The position numbers were made by a program, and so were the translations under genes. The notes beneath the pieces are model-generated. The model did no database searches, was not told where the DNA came from, and saw nothing but the letters and a program-made list of their open reading frames with translations. Of a stretch of DNA of 64,000 bases, positions 8,081 through 16,330 are shown in pieces. The DNA is from JAGOEY01 sp017997515 (GTDB taxonomy: Bacteria; Pseudomonadota; Gammaproteobacteria; Burkholderiales; Burkholderiaceae_C): assembly GCA_026314275.1 (NCBI GenBank), contig CP111109.1, positions 310,001-374,000 of the forward strand. The letters run 5' to 3'. Position 1 is the first letter of the stretch. The number at the start of each line of letters is the position of its first letter.

Positions 8081-9175
8081 CTAGACCGACGCCTTGATCG
8101 GCGGCACATCCAGCACCACATCCGCACACTGCGCCCGGTGGCGCAGCGCGTGGTCCATCACGACCAGTGCCAGCAGGGCCTCGGCAATCGGCGTGGCGCG
8201 GATACCCACACACGGGTCGTGGCGGCCTTTGGTGACGACTTCGGCGGGGTTGCCGTGGATGTCGATGGACTCGCGCGGGCTGATGATGGAGCTGGTGGGT
8301 TTGATGGCGATGGCCACCTCCAGGTCCTGCCCGGTGCTGATGCCGCCCAGCACACCACCGGCGTGGTTGGTGCGGAAGCCTTCGGGAGACATCGAGTCGC
8401 CGTGCATGGTGCCGCGGTGCGCCACGCTGGCAAAACCGGCGCCAATCTCCACACCTTTAACGGCGTTCAGGCCCATCATGGCAAACGCAATGTCGGCGTC
8501 GAGCTTGTCGTACAGCGGCTCACCCAGGCCCACGGGCACGCCGCTGGCCACCACGCGCACTTTGGCGCCGCAGGAGTCGCCAGCCTTGCGCAGGGCGTCC
8601 ATGTAACTTTCCAGCGCCGACACGTCGGCCACCGGGGCGTAAAACGGGTTGTTGCCCACATGGCTCCAGTCGTCGAACGGGATGACCTGGTCACCAATCT
8701 GCGTCATACAACCCCGGAACACGGTGCCGTAACGCTCGAACAGCCATTTGCGCGCAATGGCCCCGGCAGCCACGGTGGGCGCGGTCAGGCGAGCGGATGA
8801 TCGGCCACCGCCCCGCGGGTCGCGGATGCCGAATTTGTGCCAATAGGTGTAGTCAGCGTGGCCGGGACGGAAGCTTTCTGAGATGGCGCTGTAGTCCTTG
8901 CTGCGCTGGTCGGTGTTGCGGATCAGCAGCGCGATGGGGGTGCCGGTGGTTTTACCTTGGTACACACCGCTCAGGATCTCGACTGCATCGGCCTCGTTGC
9001 GCTGGGTGACGTGGCGGCTGGTGCCGGGGCGGCGGCGGTCCAGTTCGAACTGGATATCGGCCTCGCTGAGTGCCATGCCGGGGGGACAACCGTCCACCAC
9101 ACAACCAATGGCCGGGCCATGGGATTCACCAAAATTGGTGACCGCGAAGAGTTTTCCGAAGGTATTGCCGCTCAT
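8081..9175 (-). CDS. aroC: Chorismate synthase
   Basis: 364 residues. Catalyses the last step of the shikimate pathway, EPSP to chorismate, with reduced FMN. Family signatures are visible: GESHGPAIGCVVDGCPPG near the N-terminus, RDPRGGGRSSARLTA in the middle, and GGISTGQDLEVAIAIKPTSS toward the end. Start at ATG 9175. It converges on nrdR. Confidence 0.97.
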   Translation of the reverse strand: MSGNTFGKLFAVTNFGESHGPAIGCVVDGCPPGMALSEADIQFELDRRRPGTSRHVTQRNEADAVEILSGVYQGKTTGTPIALLIRNTDQRSKDYSAISESFRPGHADYTYWHKFGIRDPRGGGRSSARLTAPTVAAGAIARKWLFERYGTVFRGCMTQIGDQVIPFDDWSHVGNNPFYAPVADVSALESYMDALRKAGDSCGAKVRVVASGVPVGLGEPLYDKLDADIAFAMMGLNAVKGVEIGAGFASVAHRGTMHGDSMSPEGFRTNHAGGVLGGISTGQDLEVAIAIKPTSSIISPRESIDIHGNPAEVVTKGRHDPCVGIRATPIAEALLALVVMDHALRHRAQCADVVLDVPPIKASV

Positions 9176-9283
9176 GCGGGCGATTATCCCAGAGCCAGAA
9201 AGCCCCGGGTTTGCACCAGCCTGGGCGGGAACGGTTCATGCTTCGTGCTGCAGTGCAACATCGCCAACCCACAGGAGAGCACC

Positions 9284-9706
9284 ATGCTGGATCGCACCAC
9301 GACACAGTTTTCCCATCTCAAAACCGAAGACGTCGAATGGAAAAGCGGCGGACTGCGCGACTTTTTCCTCTACCGCGACCTGGGCATCGCCGACGCCACC
9401 CACGGCAAAGTCATCGCGCACCTTGTTAAAGCTAATATGGCACCAGAAACAGGCACGGGTTGGCACCGCCATGAGGCGGACTTCCAGATCGTGATCATGA
9501 CCAAAGGCTGGGCCCGCTTCATGTACGAAGACAAGGAAACCCTGGTACAGGCCGGCGACGTGGTGCACCAGCGCCCCGGCATCCGCCACTACCTGTTCGA
9601 CTACTCGCCCGACATGGAGTACCTGGAGATCGTGTCCCCGGCAGATTTCAAGAGCGTGGATGTAGACCCCGTTTGCGATATTCCGGCCCCCACGCCCTGG
9701 AAGTAA
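9284..9706 (+). CDS. Cupin-domain protein
   Basis: 140 residues forming a single double-stranded beta-helix cupin. The metal-binding motif is seen as GTGWHRHEADFQIV, and the second half as GDVVHQRPGIRH. No enzyme function can be assigned. The start at 9284 follows a good ribosome binding site (CAGGAGA). A family A repeat begins directly after its stop. Confidence 0.8.
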   Translation: MLDRTTTQFSHLKTEDVEWKSGGLRDFFLYRDLGIADATHGKVIAHLVKANMAPETGTGWHRHEADFQIVIMTKGWARFMYEDKETLVQAGDVVHQRPGIRHYLFDYSPDMEYLEIVSPADFKSVDVDPVCDIPAPTPWK

Positions 9707-9708
9707 GG

Positions 9709-9816
9709 AACACCCCCAGGCTTCGCGGACTGCGTTCCGCTTCTCCGCCCCCCTTGCGGGGGGCCATACCAGCGGCCTGGCAAAGCCAGTTCCGCGGTAT
9801 GTGCTGGAAAGGTTCA
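9709..9816 (+). repeat. Family A repeat (forward) downstream of the cupin gene
   Basis: Starts ACACCCCCAGGCTTCGCGG, then CCCCTTGCGGGGGG and CCAGCGGCCTGGCAAAGCC, ending near TGTGCTGGAAAGG. The same blocks in the same order recur at 9951-10058, 10740-10838, 13143-13250 and 33288-33379. Confidence 0.75.
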
Positions 9817-9843
9817 TCGCCGCTCCGCGGGATGAACTGTTTA

Positions 9844-9900
9844 TCGCTACTAAATTAATAGCTTCTTGCGCACACAGAATGGGCGCTAGAGGCGTATTTC
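9844..9900 (+). repeat. Family B repeat between the cupin and GST genes
   Basis: GCTACTAAATTAATAGC stem followed by TTGCGCACACAGAATGGGCGCTAGAGGC. It sits between two oppositely oriented family A copies, so this 350-base convergent gap is built almost entirely from repeats and holds no gene. Confidence 0.65.
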
Positions 9901-9950
9901 ATTAAAAACTTCTGCGCCGACACAGAACCGCGCAAAGTGCGAAGCACAAG

Positions 9951-10058
9951 CGCCCTTCCAGCAGACGCCGTGGAACCGGCTTTGCCGGGCCGCCAGCGTC
10001 GCCCCCTGCAAGGGGGGAGGCGCAGCGGAACGCAGTCCGCGCAGCCTGGGGGTGTTTC
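9951..10058 (-). repeat. Family A repeat (reverse) at the end of the GST gene
   Basis: Reverse complement of the 9709-9816 copy: on the plus strand it reads CTTCCAGCAGACGCC, then CCCCCTGCAAGGGGGG, and ends in GCCTGGGGGTGT. It touches the stop codon of the minus-strand GST gene, just as the first copy touches the stop of the cupin gene. Confidence 0.75.
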
Positions 10059-10714
10059 TAGAACTCTGCGTCGAGTTCGTCGATTTCGGCGGGTTCAAGG
10101 CGCGCAGCAGCCACCCACTCCTGCATCGGCGGCAGCGCCATCATGCGTTTGCAGTAGGCGATACACACCTCGTCCAGCGGCACGTCGTAGGTCAGAAAAC
10201 GTGTCACCACCGGGGCGTACATGGCGTCGGCCATGCCGGGCTGGGCACCAAACAGGAAGGGGCCGCCGTAACTGACCAGGCATTCCTTCCAGATGGCGAC
10301 CACACGGTCGATGTCGGACTGGGCACGCGACCAGACCTTGAAGTTCGGGTAGTGCGCCTGGATATTCATGGGCAGCGAGCCACGCAGCGCGCTGAAGCCT
10401 GAATGCATCTCGCCGCACACCGCCCGGCAGTGGGCGCGGGCCTTGGTGTCGGCGGGCAGCAGGCCGGCCTTGGGCTTGATCTCGTTCAGGTATTCACCAA
10501 TGGCCAGTGTGTCCCAGACCTTGATGCCGTTGTGCAGCAGCGAAGGCACCAGCATGCTGGACGACAGCAGCAGGATCTCGGCCTTCATGGCGGCGTCGTC
10601 GGGGGAAATGATGTCTTCGGTGAACTCAAGCCCGGACAGCTTGGCCATCAGCCAGCCCCGGAGTGCCCACGCACCGTAGTTTTTGCTGCTGATCGTGAGA
10701 ACTGCCTTGGGCAT
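10058..10714 (-). CDS. Glutathione S-transferase family protein
   Basis: 218 residues. N-terminal thioredoxin-like fold (AVLTISSKNYGAWALRGWL and MLVPSLLHNG with the cis-Pro typical of GSTs) followed by an all-helical C-terminal domain. Such proteins conjugate or isomerise substrates with glutathione in the cytosol; the substrate cannot be told. The upstream ATG at 10744 is rejected because MPKAVLTISS at 10714 begins the fold. Confidence 0.85.
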   Translation of the reverse strand: MPKAVLTISSKNYGAWALRGWLMAKLSGLEFTEDIISPDDAAMKAEILLLSSSMLVPSLLHNGIKVWDTLAIGEYLNEIKPKAGLLPADTKARAHCRAVCGEMHSGFSALRGSLPMNIQAHYPNFKVWSRAQSDIDRVVAIWKECLVSYGGPFLFGAQPGMADAMYAPVVTRFLTYDVPLDEVCIAYCKRMMALPPMQEWVAAARLEPAEIDELDAEF

Positions 10715-10739
10715 ACATGCGCTCCTGCTGTGGCAACTA

Positions 10740-10838
10740 CACACCCCCAGGCTTCGCTATCGCTCTCGCCACCCCCTTGCAGGGGGCGACACCAGCGGCC
10801 TGGCAGAGCCAGTTCCGCGGTGTCTGCTTGAAGGATTG
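10740..10838 (+). repeat. Family A repeat (forward) upstream of the GST gene
   Basis: ACACCCCCAGGCTTCGC, CCCCCTTGCAGGGGGCG, CCAGCGGCCTGGCAGAGCC and TGTCTGCTTGAAGG occur in the standard order. It lies between the divergently transcribed GST and PHB depolymerase genes. Confidence 0.75.
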
Positions 10839-10965
10839 CACGTGCCTCTAACTGCGGGATGCAGTGGACTGGGTAGTTACTTGGTATGAATAAACACGTT
10901 GAGCAAGCGCTGTGCCAGTCCCGTTCTGCACCGCCATAAATAGATAAGTCACATGGCGTACAGGC

Positions 10966-10980
10966 TGGCCCATAACTTGC
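10966..10980 (+). promoter_or_regulatory. Candidate sigma-54 promoter of the PHB depolymerase gene
   Basis: TGGCCC-N5-TTGC at 10966-10980 differs from the sigma-54 -24/-12 consensus (TGGCAC-N5-TTGC) at one position and has exact spacing. It ends 52 bases before the ATG at 11032. No enhancer site was identified. Confidence 0.35.
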
Positions 10981-11538
10981 CTCCTTCCTGTGTACCTGGG
11001 CCCCAGAGCCCGCCCTTCCCTCAGGAACCCCATGCTGTATCAGGCCTACCAAAACCAATCCGACCTGATGTCCCCGCTGCGCCTGCTGGCCCAGATGACC
11101 GGCTCCCAGATGGCCACCCAGCACGCGGGGGCCGGGCTGATGGCGCAGTTGATCGGACTGAGCCCGTTCCTGCCGCCCGCAAGCACGCCCTCCTCCCAGC
11201 GCAAACTGGCGGCGGCGATGGAGGTGTTTTCGCGCATGCGGCTGACCCATTCGCGCCCGGCATTTGGCATCACCTCGGTGGTGTCGGGCGGCGAAGAGGT
11301 TGCGGTGACCGAAGTGGCGGTGCGCAAGGCAGCCTTTGGCACCCTGCTGCACTTCAAAAAGGACATGCCGTCGCACGCCCCGGCACAGCCGCCCGTGCTG
11401 CTGGTGGCACCGCTGTCGGGCCACTTTGCCACCCTGCTGCGCGAAACCTTGCGCACGCTGCTGCAGGACCACGACGTCTACATCACCGACTGGCACAACG
11501 CCCGTGATGTGGGCCTGCAACACGGCGCGTTCGGGTTA

Positions 11539-12362
11539 GGGCGTGTTAACACTAATGGCGACGGCGACGATTGCGCCAGAAAATCTCCGACATGGAGATC
11601 ACGCCCGAACAATTCGCTACCATTGAACACTGCCTGCCCAGGCAGCGTGGCAACGTCAGCCTGAGCAATCTGCAGGTGGTCAATGCGATCCTTTATGTGG
11701 CCGAACATGGTTGCAAGTGGCGCGGACTGCCCAAACGCTTCGGCAACTGGCACACGATTTACACGCGCATGAATCGCTGGACCAAAGCTGGCGTCCTGGA
11801 TCGCATGTTCGAGGAGTTGCAGCGTGCGCAAGTCGTGCGTATCAGGATCGAAGCCGTCTCGCTGGACTCCACAAGCATCAAGGTCCATCCCGACGGCACA
11901 GGGGCACTAAAAAAAACGGTCCGCAGTCCATCGGAAAGTCCCGAGGTGGATGGAACACCAAGATTCATATGGTTGCCGCGGATGCTCGAACGGCCGTGAC
12001 GTTTTGCCTCTCGCCCGGGCAGGCACACGACGCACCCGAAGGCCGGCGCCTGCTCAGCAGTCTTGGGCCCGCCAGCAGGCCGGTGCATTTGTTGATGGAC
12101 CGCGCCTACGAAGGCAACGAGACACGGCAGCTGGCACTGGATCTGGGTTTCATTCCGGTGGTGCCACCAATGAAGACGCGGATCGAACCGTGGGACTACG
12201 ACCGCGAGATGTACAAGCGCCGCAATGAGGTGGAGCGGTTGTTCCGTCGACTCAAAGGCTATCGCCGTATCTTCACGCGGTTCGAGAAACTCGACCTCAT
12301 GTTCCTGGGCTTCATCAGCTTCGTGCTCGTCGCTGATGGACTGAGAATGTGTTAACAGGCCC
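11539..12362 (+). mobile_element. IS5-family element, IS427-like, 824 bp, in phaZ
   Basis: The imperfect inverted ends are GGGCGTGTTAACACTAAT at the left and, read inward from the right, GGGCCTGTTAACACATTC. It is flanked on both sides by TA (11537-11538 and 12363-12364), a 2-base target duplication typical of the IS427 group. Removing it restores the phaZ reading frame exactly, so the ends are well defined. It contains a two-frame transposase. Confidence 0.88.
11571..12355 (+). CDS. IS5-family (IS427-like) transposase, expressed by -1 frameshifting
   Basis: Two overlapping frames: the first (11571-11999) carries the N-terminal part with the first catalytic Asp (SLDSTSIKVHPDG); the second, in the -1 frame, continues from about 11920 with KIHMVAADARTAV, LMDRAYEGNETR (second Asp) and RRNEVERLFRRLKGYRR (catalytic Glu), ending at 12355. 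The frames meet at a run of eight A (11909-11916), the slippery site used by this group for programmed frameshifting. The element therefore looks intact and potentially active. Confidence 0.85.
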
Positions 12363-13142
12363 TAGATCACTACATCGAACACATGATCCAGTTCCTGCAG
12401 GCCATCGGCCCCGGTGCCCATGTGGTAGCGGTGTGCCAGCCCTGTGTGGCCGCACTGGCGGCCACCGCCGTGATGGCCGAGGACGACGACCCGGCGCAGC
12501 CGCGCAGCCTGACACTGATGGCCGGCCCGGTGGACTGCCGCGTGAACCCCAGCGGTGTGAACACGCTGGCCACCAGCAAACCGATCGAATGGTTTGCCAA
12601 AAACCTCATCAGCCATGTGCCGCTGCCACACGCCGGTTTCATGCGGCGGGTGTACCCCGGGTTTTTGCAGGTCACCGCCTTCATCAGCATGAACGCCGAA
12701 CGGCACAAGAAGTCATTCCAGGACATGTACCAGCACCTGGCCGAAGGCGACCTGGAAAAAGCCCGCACCATCAGCACTTTCTACGACGAGTACCTGGCCG
12801 TGAACGACCTGCCCGCCGAGTTCTACCTGGAAACGGTCGAAAAGGTGTTCCAGACCTACGACCTGCCCCTGGGCAAACTCACCTACAAGGGCCGCACCGT
12901 CAAACCGTCAGCCATCCGCCGCACCGCGTTGCTGACGGTCGAGGGAGAGCGCGACGACATCTGCTCCGTCGGCCAGACCGTTGCCGCGCAGGACATGTGC
13001 ACCAGCATCCGCCCCTACATGAAAACCCACCACGTGCAGGTGGGTGTGGGGCACTACGGCGTGTTCAGCGGCAGCAAGTGGAACAAACAGATTTACCCGC
13101 GTGTGCGGGAGGTCATCCACGCAAGCCAGAGCTAAGGAATAA

Positions 13143-13250
13143 GCACACCCCCAGGCTGCGCGGACTTCGTTCCGCTTCGCCAACCCCCTTGCAGGGGGCG
13201 ACGCCAGTGGCCCGGCGGAGCCGGTTCCACGGCGTCTGCTTGAGGAATCC
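13143..13250 (+). repeat. Family A repeat (forward) after phaZ
   Basis: ACACCCCCAGGCTGCGCGG, CCCCCTTGCAGGGGGCGACG and TCTGCTTGAGG match the family consensus, with more substitutions than the other copies. It begins a few bases after the phaZ stop. Confidence 0.7.
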
Positions 13251-13324
13251 GCACGCATCATGCGGCAGGAAAAACGCACACCACAAAGCTAGTTATACAC
13301 ACAGCCTTGTGGTAATTACCTTGA

Positions 13325-13777
13325 TCAGCTTGCTTCGTTTTGCTCGGCGGGCCAGTCGCGGATGTAGGCTTTGAGCATCTGGTTCTCGAAATTCTGGCTG
13401 TCCACCACGGCCTTGGCCACGTCGTACAGGCTGATCACACCCATCAGCATGCGTTTGTCCATCACGGGCATGTAACGCGCGTGGCGCTCCAGCATCATGC
13501 GGCGCACTTCATCGAGTTCGGTTTCCGACGTGCAGGTCAGCGGGTGGTCGTCCATCGCGGTGCGCACCAGCAGGGAGCCGACGGCACCACCGTTCTTGAC
13601 CACGGCCTGGATCACCTCGCGGAAGGTCAACATACCCGTCAGGTCGCCGTGGTCCATGACCACCAGCGAACCAATGTCGCGCTCGGCCATGATGTCCACG
13701 GCTTTGGCCAGCGGCTCGGTGGAGGTGACGGTGTACAAGGTGTTGCCCTTGACGCGCAGGATGTCGCTGACTTTCAT
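13325..13777 (-). CDS. CBS-pair domain protein
   Basis: 150 residues, essentially two CBS motifs and nothing else (about residues 8-65 and 76-135; DIGSLVVMDHGDLTGMLTFR and ARYMPVMDKRMLMGVISLYD). Stand-alone CBS pairs bind adenine nucleotides or similar ligands and act as cytosolic sensors. The start at 13777 (MKVSDILRVKG) follows a GGAGG sequence; an upstream ATG in the same frame lacks one. Confidence 0.85.
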   Translation of the reverse strand: MKVSDILRVKGNTLYTVTSTEPLAKAVDIMAERDIGSLVVMDHGDLTGMLTFREVIQAVVKNGGAVGSLLVRTAMDDHPLTCTSETELDEVRRMMLERHARYMPVMDKRMLMGVISLYDVAKAVVDSQNFENQMLKAYIRDWPAEQNEAS

Positions 13778-13826
13778 GGTGGCCTCCGTGGGGTTTGGCT
13801 GTGCAGGTGCCGCAGAGCGGGTTAAG

Positions 13827-14091
13827 AACGTGTTCACGATCTATCCGGGCCGCGCAAGTGCCTTTTCGGGATGGGATGCAAGGCGCAGTGTGCCGTCCAT
13901 AGCCCGGCTATGGACAAGCGCTGCAACGCCGCAGACCGCCCGAAAAGGCACTTGCCCAAAGGGTTGGAGCGAAATCGGGCGATTTCTGCGTCCCGTCGCT
14001 TGCATGGGCAGGAGCCCATGCAGCACGCCGAAACTTCGAACTCATCCCGATTGCGCTCCAACGCGGCTCCGGATAGATCGTGAACACGTTC
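13827..14091. repeat. 265-bp MITE-like element with near-perfect 29-30 bp inverted ends, copy 1
   Basis: The ends GAACGTGTTCACGATCTATC... and ...GATAGATCGTGAACACGTTC are inverted copies that match over about 29 of 30 bases. Inside are nested palindromes: AAGTGCCTTTTCGGG/CCCGAAAAGGCACTT, TGCATGGGC/GCCCATGCA, and TTGGAGCG...CGCTCCAA. Two internal blocks of 19-20 bases (CGGGATGGGATGCAAGGCGC and GCAACGCCGCAGACCGCCC) recur, in the opposite orientation, in the element between ntrB and ntrC (35018-35176). No coding capacity. It fills the gap upstream of metY. Confidence 0.75.
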
Positions 14092-14155
14092 TGAGGTGAA
14101 TATTAGCCCACAATGGCGCGAAATATTGCCCTTTTTCCCCCATGGAGACACCTAC

Positions 14156-15466
14156 ATGCCCGGTTATTCCGACCCCGGTTTTGACACCCTGGCCTTACAC
14201 GCAGGCGCTGCCCCCGACCCAACCACCGGTGCACGGGCGGTGCCGATCCACCTGACGACCTCTTTTGTCTTCGAGTCCAGCGACCACGCAGCCGCGCTTT
14301 TTAACCTGGAGCGTTCAGGCCACGTTTACTCACGCATCAGCAACCCCACCAACGCGGTGCTGGAGCAGCGGGTGTCGGCGTTGGAGGGCGGCATTGGCGC
14401 CATCACCACCGCCAGCGGGCAGGCCGCGCTGCACCTGAGCATTGCAACGCTGATGGGCGCGGGCTCGCACATCGTCGCGAGCACGGCGCTGTATGGCGGG
14501 TCACAAAACCTGCTGCACTACACCATGCGCCGCTTCGGCATCGACACCACGTTTGTCAAACCCGGTGACATCGACGGCTGGCGCGCCGCCGTGCGGCCCA
14601 ACACCAAACTCTTCTTCGGCGAGACCGTGGGCAACCCCGGGCTGGATGTGCTGGACACCCCCACCGTGTCGGCCATTGCGCACGAAGCCGGTGTGCCGCT
14701 GCTGGTGGACTCCACCCTCACCTCCCCCTACCTCGTCAAACCGTTCGACCAGGGTGCGGACCTGGTCTACCACTCGGCCACCAAGTTCCTGAGCGGGCAC
14801 GGCACGGTGGTGGGCGGCATCGTGGTGGACGGCGGCAGCTTCGACTGGGACGGCCCGCGTGCCGCAGGCAAGTTTGCCGAGTTGTCGCAGGCCTATGACG
14901 GCTTCCACAACATGGTGTTCAGCGAAGAGTCCACCGTGGGCGCCTTTCTGCTGCGCGCGCGGCGCGAGGGCCTGCGCGACTTTGGCGCGTGTATGAGCCC
15001 ACACACGGCCTGGCTGATTCTGCAGGGCATCGAAACCCTGCCGTTGCGGATGGACCGCCACATGTCCAACACCACCAAGGTGGTGGAATTCCTGGCCAGC
15101 CAGCCTTTTGTGTCGCGGGTCGGCCACCCCATGCTCGAATCCCATTCCAGCCACGCGCTTGCGCAAAAGCTGCTGCCCAAGGGCGCGGGCTCGGTGTTCA
15201 GTTTTGACATCAAGGGCAACCGCGAACAGGGCAAGAAGTTCATCGAGACCTTGAAGGTTTTCAGCCACCTCGCCAACGTGGGTGACTGCCGCAGCCTGGT
15301 GATCCACCCCGCAAGCACCACCCACTTCCGTATGGCCGACGAGGCGCTGGCCGGGGCAGGCATTTCGCAAGGCACCATCCGCCTGTCGATTGGCCTGGAA
15401 GACCCGGCCGACCTGATTGACGACTTGAAACGAGCGTTAAAAGCCGCAGAAAAGGCAGGAGCCTGA
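14156..15466 (+). CDS. metY: O-acetylhomoserine sulfhydrylase
   Basis: 436 residues. Cys/Met metabolism PLP enzyme that joins O-acetylhomoserine and sulfide to homocysteine for methionine synthesis. Motifs: YSRISNPTNAVLEQRVSALE, ETVGNPGLDVLD, and the PLP lysine in YHSATKFLSGHGTVVGG. The insert after the lysine and the total length fit MetY better than MetB/MetZ, but O-succinylhomoserine use cannot be excluded. The start at 14156 has GGAGACA ahead of it; an in-frame ATG at 14096 is less likely. The next gene starts two bases after its stop. Confidence 0.9.
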   Translation: MPGYSDPGFDTLALHAGAAPDPTTGARAVPIHLTTSFVFESSDHAAALFNLERSGHVYSRISNPTNAVLEQRVSALEGGIGAITTASGQAALHLSIATLMGAGSHIVASTALYGGSQNLLHYTMRRFGIDTTFVKPGDIDGWRAAVRPNTKLFFGETVGNPGLDVLDTPTVSAIAHEAGVPLLVDSTLTSPYLVKPFDQGADLVYHSATKFLSGHGTVVGGIVVDGGSFDWDGPRAAGKFAELSQAYDGFHNMVFSEESTVGAFLLRARREGLRDFGACMSPHTAWLILQGIETLPLRMDRHMSNTTKVVEFLASQPFVSRVGHPMLESHSSHALAQKLLPKGAGSVFSFDIKGNREQGKKFIETLKVFSHLANVGDCRSLVIHPASTTHFRMADEALAGAGISQGTIRLSIGLEDPADLIDDLKRALKAAEKAGA

Positions 15467-15468
15467 GC

Positions 15469-16281
15469 ATGTTCATCACCGTCCAAGGCCACAAGACCTA
15501 CTGCTACACCGGCGGCAAACCATTTGACGCCACCCAACCCACCGCCGTGTTTATCCACGGCGTGCTCAACGACCACAGCGTGTGGATTTTGCAAACCCGC
15601 TGGTTCGCCAACCACGGCTGGAACGTGCTGGCCGTGGACCTGCCCGGCCACTGCCGCAGCGAGGGCCCGCCGCCTGCGTCGGTGGAGGACGCGGCCCAGT
15701 TCATCGTGGCCCTGCTTGACGCGGCGGGTGTGCAGCGCGCAGCGCTGATTGGCCACAGCTTTGGCTCGCTGATTGCGCTGGAAACAGCAGCCCGCGCGCC
15801 CGATCGGGTCACCCACCTCGCGCTGGTGGGCACGGCGTACCCGATGGCCGTGTCGGACGCGTTGCTGAACGGTGCACTGAACGACCCGATGCGCGCCATC
15901 GACATGGTCAACACCTTTTCACATTCCATGCTGGCACCGCCGCCCTCGTCGCTGGGCCCCGGCACCTGGCTGTATGGCGGCTCCCGCGCGCTGATGCGCC
16001 GTGTGCTGGCCAGCAACACCCAAGCCAATGTGTTCCACACCGGCTTCAAGGCCTGCAACGACTATGCGAACGGCGAAGCCGCCATGGCCCAGGTGCAGTG
16101 CCCCGTGTTGTTCCTGCTGGGTGCCGCCGACCAGATGACACCACCCCGTGCCACCAAGGCACTCACATCGAAGGCAACCAACGCCCGTGTGGTGACGGTG
16201 CAGGCCGGGCACGCGCTGATGTCGGAAGCGCCGGATGCAACACTTTTCGCGCTGCGGGACTTTTTGCTGCCCGCACGCTGA
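15469..16281 (+). CDS. Alpha/beta-hydrolase
   Basis: 270 residues, an alpha/beta-hydrolase fold enzyme. The nucleophile elbow is GHSFGSLIAL, the oxyanion region is FIHGVLNDHSVW, and the catalytic His is in QAGHALMSEAP near the C-terminus. The substrate is unknown. It begins two bases after the metY stop, so the two are probably cotranscribed; acyl-homoserine or thioester hydrolysis would be a guess only. Confidence 0.85.
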   Translation: MFITVQGHKTYCYTGGKPFDATQPTAVFIHGVLNDHSVWILQTRWFANHGWNVLAVDLPGHCRSEGPPPASVEDAAQFIVALLDAAGVQRAALIGHSFGSLIALETAARAPDRVTHLALVGTAYPMAVSDALLNGALNDPMRAIDMVNTFSHSMLAPPPSSLGPGTWLYGGSRALMRRVLASNTQANVFHTGFKACNDYANGEAAMAQVQCPVLFLLGAADQMTPPRATKALTSKATNARVVTVQAGHALMSEAPDATLFALRDFLLPAR

Positions 16282-16330
16282 ATTGCTACTGTTTCAATAG
16301 CGCATCCCGTACGCTGAGCGTGCGGAACTG
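16282..16330 (+). repeat. Partial family B repeat at the 3' end of yihY
   Basis: GCTACTGTTTCAATAGCGC with the second arm CGCTGAGCGTGCGG. It supplies the last codons (DALLKQ) and the stop of yihY. Confidence 0.45.

Larger units (their letters stand above)
11032..13135 (+). pseudogene. phaZ: Intracellular polyhydroxybutyrate depolymerase, interrupted by an IS element
   Basis: The N-terminal part (11032-11538, MLYQAYQNQSDLMSPLRLLA... to HGAFGL) and the C-terminal part (12365-13135, DHYIEHMIQFLQAIGPGAHV... to IHASQS) join into one PhaZ-type depolymerase of about 426 residues if the 824-base IS and one copy of its TA target are removed. The catalytic motif CQPCVAAL, where Cys replaces the usual lipase Ser, is intact in the second half, as is the C-terminal GVGHYGVFSGSKW. 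The enzyme hydrolyses stored PHB granules. As it stands the gene cannot make a full protein. A sigma-54-like promoter precedes it. Confidence 0.85.
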
